From contig CP070682.1 of NCBI GenBank assembly GCA_020352595.1, positions 1,626,621-1,638,914 of the forward strand: a DNA stretch of 12,294 bases, in the 5' to 3' direction. Source of the stretch: a bacterium (GTDB lineage: Bacteria > BMS3Abin14). Below, one piece after another: positions 7,760-12,294 of the stretch; the first letter of the stretch is position 1, and every line of letters begins with the position of its first letter. The notes beneath the pieces are model-generated. The model had not been told where the DNA came from. It did not search any database and worked only from the letters and a program-made list of their open reading frames with translations. The position numbers and the translations under genes are program-made.

Positions 7760-9145
7760 TCAGACCGGCAGGAGGACGGTCACCTTCGCGCCCGTGGGCT
7801 GGACGTTCTCGATGGACACGGCTCCTCCGTGGGCCTCCAGGATCCTCGCGATGACGGCGAGCCCCAGACCGAAACCGGAATCCTTGGTGGAAAAGAACGG
7901 CTCGAAAACCCGGGCCTGGACCTCCTCCGGCACACCCGGCCCGTTGTCGACGAACTCGATGGCCAGGGAACCGTGGTTCAGGGAGGTGGCGATGCGAAGG
8001 CGCCCGTCCTGCCCGCAGGCTTCCGCGGCGTTGCGAAGCAGGTTGAGGAAGACCTGCTTGAGCAGGGAAGGGTCCGCCTGGACCGCGGGGAGGCTGTCGT
8101 CCAGGTTCAGGTCGATCTCCAGCTTAAGGTCCTCCAGGTTGGTCAGACGTACCGTCTTGCGCACAACCTCGTTGACCTTCACCGGTTCCTTCTCGATGAT
8201 CAGGGGCCTCGTGAAATCCTGCAGGCTTGCCAGGATGCCCTCGATCCTCTGGAACTCCTCCACCAGGATGTCCTGGTACTGCCTGATCTTTTCCAGGTCC
8301 AGCTTCTTTATCAGGTCTGCCCGAAGCCGGGTCAACCCCTTGATAGCGGTGAGCGAACTGCGGATCTCGTGGGCGATCTCGGCGGCCATGGAGCTGAGCA
8401 GATCCAGCTTCTTCCTCGTCTGGGCAAGCTCGTCGAAGGCCTTCCTGTGACGGTACAGACCGGCAGCCAGGACCATGGGCCCGAGGACGCTCCCCAGGTG
8501 TCCCAGGGGGGGAAGGGAGAGCTGCATCTTGTGGAACAGGTCCGTCAGGCCGGTGGCCACCTGGATGATGATGGCCAGCAGGATGAACTTGAGCCAGCTT
8601 CTCTCCTTGCCCTCCCCTGCCCTCTCCATGGCCGACGCCACCATGACCATGCAGGACAGGAGGAAGGGGAAGAGCAGGAAGAAGAACACGAGGTTCCAGC
8701 CGATGCCGACCCAGAAGCGGTAGATCAGGTCACTGAGGGGCGTAAGGACGGGTGTCAGGGCGAGGGGGAAAGCGGCGGCATAGGCCAGGATGATCCAGAA
8801 CCGGTTCTTCTCCGCGCGTTCCACCAGGATCGAGGTGAAGTGGAAGAGGGAGGCCACGGCGAGGCAGGAGCCCAGGGAAACCAGCTTTTTCCAGGGCGTC
8901 TGGTGGAAGGCACCCGGCGGCAGCCAGATGGGATTCCCGGAGGCGAAGATCATGAAATCCGCGAAGTTCCAGAACGCCACCCCCAGGCACACCAGGGAGA
9001 AGGTCACGTAGAGTGTCTCCCGGGACGTCCGCGCCAGAGCCAGGAGGGCGAAGGCGAAGTTCAGCACCGCAGCCGTGAGGGCGATGTAGGCGTTGACCGT
9101 CTCGAAACTGAGAACGCCCGGGAACAGCCTGGTCGCTTCCGGCAT
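7760..9145 (-). CDS. Sensor histidine kinase with 7TM N-terminal region
   Basis: 461-residue membrane kinase, presumed partner of the response regulator 64 bp downstream. About seven hydrophobic helices (roughly 17-37, 46-68, 87-107, 115-135, 143-171, 185-202, 213-231) resemble the HisKA_7TM sensor region, with only short loops outside the membrane. A short coiled linker leads to the H-box EIAHEIRSSL with H259. The ATPase domain shows the N-box (N368-N372, NLLRNAAEA), G1 DNGPG (400-404), F-box FEPFF (414-418) and G2 GFGLGL (424-429). The H-box has SS where most kinases have NP, but the phospho-acceptor is intact. The start at 9145 has AGGAG about 8 bases upstream; the frame stays open 84 codons further, but that stretch is Pro/Gly/Arg-rich and not family-like. 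The signal is unknown; a membrane-embedded sensor with little periplasmic mass suggests a membrane or lipophilic cue. This is inference. Confidence 0.92.
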   Translation of the reverse strand: MPEATRLFPGVLSFETVNAYIALTAAVLNFAFALLALARTSRETLYVTFSLVCLGVAFWNFADFMIFASGNPIWLPPGAFHQTPWKKLVSLGSCLAVASLFHFTSILVERAEKNRFWIILAYAAAFPLALTPVLTPLSDLIYRFWVGIGWNLVFFFLLFPFLLSCMVMVASAMERAGEGKERSWLKFILLAIIIQVATGLTDLFHKMQLSLPPLGHLGSVLGPMVLAAGLYRHRKAFDELAQTRKKLDLLSSMAAEIAHEIRSSLTAIKGLTRLRADLIKKLDLEKIRQYQDILVEEFQRIEGILASLQDFTRPLIIEKEPVKVNEVVRKTVRLTNLEDLKLEIDLNLDDSLPAVQADPSLLKQVFLNLLRNAAEACGQDGRLRIATSLNHGSLAIEFVDNGPGVPEEVQARVFEPFFSTKDSGFGLGLAVIARILEAHGGAVSIENVQPTGAKVTVLLPV

Positions 9146-9362
9146 CCGTCTCACTCCTCTTCCGGCTTCCGATCCACTGGAGTGAGCGGGGAGGTCGCGA
9201 CTAAACCTTCCGGACGCTCTGGATGACAGCAAAGGCCGGGCAACATGGACTCCCCCAATATCGGGCCCACGCCCCGGTGTCCAGACACTGCCCCCCGTTA
9301 ACGCCCTTGCACCCGTGGGCCCCATCCACTGGTTCCCGGACCCTTCCTGCGCGGCCCGGGAT
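9146..9362. other. Divergent intergenic region, kinase-proximal part
   Basis: No credible gene. It holds the kinase ribosome site (AGGAG close to 9153) and presumably the promoter of the kinase-regulator operon. No good sigma-70 pair was found. A -24/-12-like string read on the minus strand (9228-9243, TTGCCC-N5-TTGCT) lacks the first G of the essential GG and is only a weak candidate. Confidence 0.4.
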
Positions 9363-9389
9363 ACAGACACAGGACAGGTTACAGACACA
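9363..9389. repeat. Short direct repeat ACAGACACA
   Basis: ACAGACACA occurs at 9363-9371 and 9381-9389, 18 bases apart, each followed by a purine and GAC. Read on the minus strand it gives TGTGTCTGT, similar in style to the GGTGTCT heptamers of repeat copy A. Confidence 0.5.
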
Positions 9390-9404
9390 AGGACCACAAA
9401 TCAA

Positions 9405-9428
9405 GGGAAGGGAAGGGGGAAGGGAGGG
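9405..9428 (+). other. G-quadruplex motif
   Basis: Five G-runs (3, 3, 5, 3 and 3 bases) separated by AA, AA, AA and A lie on the plus strand, which fits the strict G3+N1-7 rule with a run to spare. It lies between the divergent kinase (-) and MFS (+) genes. Folding potential is read from sequence; a role is not shown. Confidence 0.6.
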
Positions 9429-9529
9429 TGCGTGAAGCGTGCGTGCGTGGAGGGTGGGTGAGTGAGTGCGCGGGCGCAGGGGCGCAGGGACGCAGGGGCG
9501 AAGAGCTTTTCAGGTCCTTTTTGAAATTT
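9429..9529 (-). repeat. Modular intergenic repeat, copy B (inverted)
   Basis: Read on the minus strand from 9529, it starts AAATTTCAAAAAGGACC, continues through a palindrome-like GAAAAGCTCTTC core, then octamers (CCCTGCGT, CCCTGCGC twice) and CACTCACTCACCCACCC. This parallels the order seen at 12030-12125. On the plus strand the octamer units are GCGCAGGG at 9474-9481 and 9482-9489, then ACGCAGGG at 9490-9497. It is more diverged than copies A and C. Confidence 0.6.
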
Positions 9530-9540
9530 GGGTGAGTGGG

Positions 9541-9581
9541 GGACGGTCCTCAAAAATCAAATTCGTCCGGGAACCAGGCAC
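9541..9581. repeat. REP-like hairpin with conserved CCGGGAACCAGGCAC tail
   Basis: GGACG (9541-9545) pairs with CGTCC (9564-9568) around an AT-rich 18-base loop. CCGGGAACCAGGCAC (9567-9581) overlaps the 3' arm and matches 6310-6324 at 14 of 15 bases in the same orientation. The shape resembles repetitive extragenic palindromes linked to IS200/REP-type Y1 transposases. No transposase is in the window. Confidence 0.4.
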
Positions 9582-9626
9582 CGCCTTTTCCTTCCCCTGA
9601 GTTATCTTTGGGTGTAATCTGCGGCG

Positions 9627-10787
9627 ATGTTTTCCATACCCACAGTCCCCCGGCGGCAGCGTGCCATGCTGCGCTTCCTCCTGGTCCTCAGCGCAGCCTC
9701 CATGCTCGGGCTTCAGGGATGGCGCACCCTGCTCAACAACTTCGCCGTGGAGGCGGGCCGCATTGACGGGTACCAGATGGGCATCATCCAGTCCGTGAGG
9801 GAGATACCCGGCTTCCTGGCGCTGCTGGCCGTCTGGGCCATGCTGCTCGTCCGGGAGCACCACCTCTCGGCCCTCTCCATACTGATCCTGGGTGTGGGGG
9901 TGGGGATCACGGGGTTCTTCCCGAGCTTCGCGGGCATCGCTGTCACCACCATGCTGCTGAGCTTCGGCTTCCACTACTACGAGACCACCAACCAGTCCCT
10001 GACCCTGCAGTACTTCGACTCCTCCACCGCCCCCCTCGTGCTGGGGGCCATCCGCAGCCTCTCGGCAGCCACCAACATCGTCGCCGGGATCCTTGTGTTC
10101 GTCATGAGCTTCAGCCTGGATTACCGGGCCATGTTCCTCGTGGTGGGAGTGCTGGTGGTTTTCATGGGGATCTGGGGCCTGCGGCAGAACCCGGCTGACC
10201 ACGAACTGACGCCCCAGAGAAAGCACATGGTCATGCGCTGGAGATACCGTCTCTTCTACTTGCTGACCTTCCTGGCCGGTGCCAGACGCCAGATATTCAT
10301 CGCCTTCTCGGTGTTCCTGCTGGTCAAGGTGTTCGGTTTCAGCGTCCGGGCGGTAACGGTGCTTTTCGTCATCAACAACGTCGTGGGATATTTCGTCTCC
10401 CCGCGCATCGGAAAGGCCATCGTCCGGTTCGGGGAGCGCAGGGTCCTGACACTGGAGTATGCAGGGATGGTTCTTGTCTTCCTGGCCTACGCCCTGACGA
10501 GGTCGGGCTGGGTGGCGGCGGGTCTCTACGTTGTCGACAACCTTCTCTTTAACTTCTCCATCGCCATCCGGACCTACTTCCAGAAGGTGGCCGACCCCCA
10601 GGACATCGCCCCCAGCATGGCGGTGGGCTTTACCATCAACCACATTGCCGCCGTTGTGCTGCCCGTGGTCGGGGGAGCTCTGTGGATCGTGGATTACCGC
10701 ATCCCCTTCGTCATCGCCTCGATCCTCAGCCTGGTCTCGCTCCTGGCGGTGCAGTTCATCCCCTCGCCCGCTGCCAGGGCTTCATGA
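9627..10787 (+). CDS. Major facilitator superfamily (MFS) transporter
   Basis: 386-residue inner-membrane protein with about 12 hydrophobic helices (roughly 14-34, 50-75, 79-97, 101-118, 139-161, 167-185, 207-237, 241-258, 272-292, 294-314, 331-352, 359-380) and a basic cytoplasmic loop around 186-206 dividing the two six-helix halves. This is the standard MFS layout, though slightly short. A motif-A-like GKAIVRFGERR (262-272) lies between the helices of the second half. MFS proteins are secondary carriers; whether this one imports or exports, and what, cannot be read from sequence. ATG 9627 has no clear ribosome site; ATG 9666 (residue 14) also lacks one and would remove only the basic N-terminal stretch. 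The gene stands alone: the regulator-kinase operon is divergent and a small hypothetical gene and a TetR repressor converge on it. TetR proteins often control exporters, so this could be a target, but no matching operator was seen upstream of it. Confidence 0.85.
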   Translation: MFSIPTVPRRQRAMLRFLLVLSAASMLGLQGWRTLLNNFAVEAGRIDGYQMGIIQSVREIPGFLALLAVWAMLLVREHHLSALSILILGVGVGITGFFPSFAGIAVTTMLLSFGFHYYETTNQSLTLQYFDSSTAPLVLGAIRSLSAATNIVAGILVFVMSFSLDYRAMFLVVGVLVVFMGIWGLRQNPADHELTPQRKHMVMRWRYRLFYLLTFLAGARRQIFIAFSVFLLVKVFGFSVRAVTVLFVINNVVGYFVSPRIGKAIVRFGERRVLTLEYAGMVLVFLAYALTRSGWVAAGLYVVDNLLFNFSIAIRTYFQKVADPQDIAPSMAVGFTINHIAAVVLPVVGGALWIVDYRIPFVIASILSLVSLLAVQFIPSPAARAS

Positions 10788-10801
10788 CAAACCTGCGCCT
10801 G

Positions 10802-10895
10802 ACCGGAGCGGGTGGTATCCGGTGGATCCCGCCGGGCCCGTCCGGCCGACACCGCGGCCTCGAGAACGGATGGCTTCGTTCCCTCAAAGTTGAGG
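10802..10895. other. Hairpins between convergent gene ends
   Basis: ACCGGA (10802-10807) pairs with TCCGGT (10818-10823), 15 bases after the MFS stop. CCTCAA (10882-10887) pairs with TTGAGG (10890-10895), just past the stop of the small minus-strand gene. Neither has a T-tract, so any terminator role is weak. Confidence 0.3.
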
Positions 10896-10907
10896 TCCTG
10901 CAGGTCC

Positions 10908-11174
10908 CTAAAGGTTCCGGCCTCTGGATCCGTGGGCCAGAGCGGACCTTGCCATGTCGCAGCAGTCCGAAAGCCTGCGCCGGAGTCTCCGCAGCCCGCG
11001 CGCGTCCCCCTCGCCCTTCTTTCTCCCGCGCCCCGACCCTTTCTCCGGCCCGCCGACGGACACATCGATCTCGTCGAACTGCGGCCGCAGATCCCGGTGA
11101 GACAGGTAAAGGTCCAGCCTCGCGGGCTCCCTGCACTTGGTGTAGTCCTCGATCATCTTCCTGGTGTACGACAT
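10908..11174 (-). CDS. Small conserved-looking hypothetical protein
   Basis: 88-residue ORF on the minus strand, starting at the ATG at 11174 with AAGGACAGGA upstream as a plausible ribosome site. The first 38 residues read like a real small soluble domain (MSYTRKMIEDYTKC, then RLDLYLSHRDLRPQFDEID): helical, charged, and similar in style to short uncharacterised deltaproteobacterial proteins I recall, a match I cannot verify. From residue 39 the chain becomes Gly/Arg/Lys-rich and low-complexity and looks unlike the N-terminal part, so the true protein may have been shortened or altered by a frameshift. It follows the TetR gene by 102 bp on the same strand. A hairpin between them has no T-tract, so co-transcription with TetR is possible. 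Function unknown. Confidence 0.55.
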   Translation of the reverse strand: MSYTRKMIEDYTKCREPARLDLYLSHRDLRPQFDEIDVSVGGPEKGSGRGRKKGEGDARGLRRLRRRLSDCCDMARSALAHGSRGRNL

Positions 11175-11235
11175 CGTCCTGTCCTTTCAACGGTTCTCGA
11201 TCCTGAAACCGTATGCCTGAGACTTCCCTTTTTGA

Positions 11236-11258
11236 CCCTCTTCCCGACATGGGAAGGG
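11236..11258 (-). terminator. Hairpin after the TetR gene (weak terminator)
   Basis: CCCTCTTCCC (11236-11245) and GGGAAGGG (11251-11258) form an 8-bp stem with one G-U pair and a 5-base loop, 19 bases past the TetR stop. On the minus strand it is followed by TCAAAAA rather than a T-run, so intrinsic termination would be poor. Confidence 0.3.
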
Positions 11259-11276
11259 CTAAGGTCAGTCGCTATT

Positions 11277-11903
11277 TCAACTCCGGGTGGTCCTTTGTTC
11301 GGTTGTCGCCCCCGGGGGGCCGAAGGAGGCGAGGAGCCTGCCAAGGGCCTCCTCGGATCGCCCGTCGGCCTCCGGGTCCTTCAGGAGGCGGTTGCCCAGA
11401 TGGTAGCCGCAGATAATGGCGTTGAACTCGAAGGCGAACTGCCTGGTGTCGGCGTCCGGCCTGAAGTGGCCCTCCTCAACGGCGATGTCCGCTGCCCTCT
11501 CTATCATCTCTAGAAGGCTTCGCATCATTCCCACCACCTCCGCGCGGACGGCCCCGGGGCGATCGTCGAACTCCAGGGCGCTGGCCAGTGCAAGGCAGCC
11601 GCCCGGGATGGAGCCTCCGTCTATCCATCTCTTCCAGTTCCCGAAGATAGCCCTGATCCTGGGTACGCCACGGGGCTGCGAGATGGCGGGCATGAGGACC
11701 TTCTCCACGAAGAGGTCCCTTACACGCTGTATGATCTGGGTCTGGAGGTTCTCCTTGGAGTTGAAGTGTGCGAACAGGCCGCTCTTGGAAAGCCTCGTCT
11801 CGGAAGCCAGCTTTCCGATACTCAGGTCCTGAAGCCCGCAGACGCTGGCCAGGCTGATGGCCTTGGAGAGGATCTTTTCCCTTGTTCGCTCGCCCTTGGA
11901 CAC
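11277..11903 (-). CDS. TetR/AcrR-family transcriptional repressor
   Basis: 208-residue regulator. The N-terminal DNA-binding domain reads MSKGERTREKIL, a helix, then the helix-turn-helix LSIGKLASETRLSKSGLFAHF (about 27-47), with the KENL start of helix 4, typical of TetR. The C-terminal all-helical ligand-binding domain contains PGGCLALASALEFDDRPG (about 100-117), a pattern common in one TetR subgroup. The start is taken as GTG at 11903, because GGAGG lies five bases upstream. ATG at 11915 is in frame but has no ribosome site of its own and would place GGAGG inside the coding region. The frame also stays open to 12023, but that would run across the promoter. TetR proteins bind a palindrome as a dimer and release it on binding a small molecule. 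A candidate operator sits in its own promoter, suggesting autorepression. Ligand and other targets are unknown; the nearest candidates are the small gene downstream and the MFS gene. Confidence 0.9.
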   Translation of the reverse strand: MSKGERTREKILSKAISLASVCGLQDLSIGKLASETRLSKSGLFAHFNSKENLQTQIIQRVRDLFVEKVLMPAISQPRGVPRIRAIFGNWKRWIDGGSIPGGCLALASALEFDDRPGAVRAEVVGMMRSLLEMIERAADIAVEEGHFRPDADTRQFAFEFNAIICGYHLGNRLLKDPEADGRSEEALGRLLASFGPPGATTEQRTTRS

Positions 11904-11940
11904 GGGTACCTCCATACGCCAGGGATATGCTACGAAACCA

Positions 11941-11969
11941 AAAATAGCACGACCGTTCGTTCTTGTAAA
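11941..11969 (-). promoter_or_regulatory. Sigma-70 promoter of the TetR gene
   Basis: On the minus strand, TTTACA (11969-11964, -35) is followed after exactly 17 bases by TATTTT (11946-11941, -10). TGC before the -10 gives an extended -10. The predicted start is near 11934, about 30 bases before the GTG start codon. Confidence 0.65.
11946..11963. promoter_or_regulatory. Candidate TetR operator inside the promoter spacer
   Basis: An 18-bp near-palindrome (AG-C-ACGA-CCGT-TCGT-T-CT) pairs at 7 of 9 position pairs, with ACGA/TCGT as its core half-sites. It fills the -35/-10 spacer, so a bound dimer would block RNA polymerase. Half-site length and spacing suit TetR-family dimers. Confidence 0.5.
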
Positions 11970-12015
11970 GTGTTTTTCGGAGATCTCGCTCTGACACCAA
12001 AGGTGTAAAGAGTTT

Positions 12016-12145
12016 GATTTCAAATTTCAGATTTCAAATTTCAAGGAGGATCAAAAGAACTTTGCTCCCATGCTCCCTTTCGCTCCTTCGCCCACGCACC
12101 CACGCACTGACTCACTCACCCACGCATTCACCCCTCCAGCCCATA
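12016..12145 (+). repeat. Modular intergenic repeat, copy C (heptamers, core, octamers)
   Basis: GATTTCAAATTTCA occurs twice in tandem at 12016-12043; read at period 7 this is four heptamers (GATTTCA/AATTTCA), the same 28-base length as the heptamer block in copy A. Then comes AGGAG and GATCAAAAGAACTTT (12049-12063), identical to 6267-6281. A C-rich tract and octamers follow (CCCACGCA twice from 12091, then CTGACTCA, CTCACCCA, CGCATTCA). It lies upstream of the TetR promoter. Confidence 0.7.
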
Positions 12146-12294
12146 AGACTCCTTTCCTCCCGCGCGAAACCGTTGTAAAAAGAAGGTCGGTGTCCGACGC
12201 GGGTTTTCCGGCATGGCCATCAGAATTCCGGCCCCGCGATCCCCGGAAAGAAAGAGATCCCACCTGAAAAACGACATGAGAGGACTGAAGAGAC
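12146..12294. other. Intergenic tail with small hairpins, no callable gene
   Basis: No supported coding region is seen. GTCGG/CCGAC (12186-12198, 3-base loop), shortly followed by GGGTTTT, is a weak hairpin. TTCCGG and CCGGAA around 12226-12248 form another. An ATG in the last 25 bases could begin a plus-strand gene beyond the edge, but too little is present to judge. Confidence 0.35.

Noticed and set aside
7694..9226. 510-codon plus-strand frame opposite the histidine kinase
   Set aside because: It is the complement of a clear kinase gene; its translation is Glu/Gly/Gln/His-rich shadow sequence.
9228..9243. -24/-12-like string before the kinase gene (TTGCCC-N5-TTGCT, minus strand)
   Set aside because: The near-invariant GG of the -24 element is TG here, so it is much weaker than the site at 1815-1830.
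9576..9591. AGGCAC-N5-TTTCC before the MFS gene as a sigma-54 promoter
   Set aside because: It lacks the GC of the -12 element, and the string is part of the repeated CCGGGAACCAGGCAC tail.
9510..10643. 377-codon minus-strand frame opposite the MFS gene
   Set aside because: His/Glu/Gly-rich antisense of membrane-helix codons, with no motif.
12277..12294. ATG near the right edge as the start of a plus-strand gene
   Set aside because: Only six codons are visible and the ribosome site is unconvincing.

Overview
The window is GC-rich bacterial chromosome, with third codon positions strongly biased to G/C. It looks like a deltaproteobacterial (Desulfobacterota-type) anaerobe. That is inferred from a giant single-chain acyl-CoA-dehydratase activase/double-cubane-type protein, a 7TM histidine kinase paired with a sigma-54 activator, and degenerate 7/8-mer intergenic repeats. 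No rRNA, tRNA or housekeeping gene fixes the taxonomy.

Layout. 1-362 (-): start of a two-TM HAMP-type membrane protein that runs off the left edge. 522-1646 (-): exported endonuclease/exonuclease/phosphatase-fold enzyme. 1647-1899: regulatory region with two tandem dyads 33 bp apart, an AT-rich stretch, a near-consensus -24/-12 (sigma-54) promoter, and a leader hairpin covering the Shine-Dalgarno sequence. 1900-6183 (+): 1427-residue protein with two fused activase (ASKHA) domains, a Cys-rich linker and a reductase-like Fe-S half. 6184-6333: repeat element between convergent genes. 6334-7695 and 7760-9145 (-): NtrC-type response regulator and its 7TM sensor kinase, kinase first in transcription order. 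9146-9626: 480-bp divergent intergenic region with direct repeats, a G-quadruplex motif, an inverted copy of the repeat element and a REP-like hairpin. 9627-10787 (+): MFS transporter. 10908-11174 (-): small hypothetical protein. 11277-11903 (-): TetR-family repressor with a sigma-70 promoter and a near-palindromic operator inside the -35/-10 spacer. 11904-12294: that promoter, a third repeat copy, and no gene that can be called.

Main hypothesis: the membrane kinase and sigma-54 activator switch on the giant redox protein through the -24/-12 promoter. Promoter, upstream dyads and activator genes all lie within about 7.5 kb. The giant gene appears to be a one-gene ATP-driven low-potential reductase whose substrate cannot be read from its neighbours. 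The second notable item is a modular intergenic repeat (four heptamers, a core containing GATCAAAAGAACTTT, then degenerate octamers), present about three times in 12 kb.
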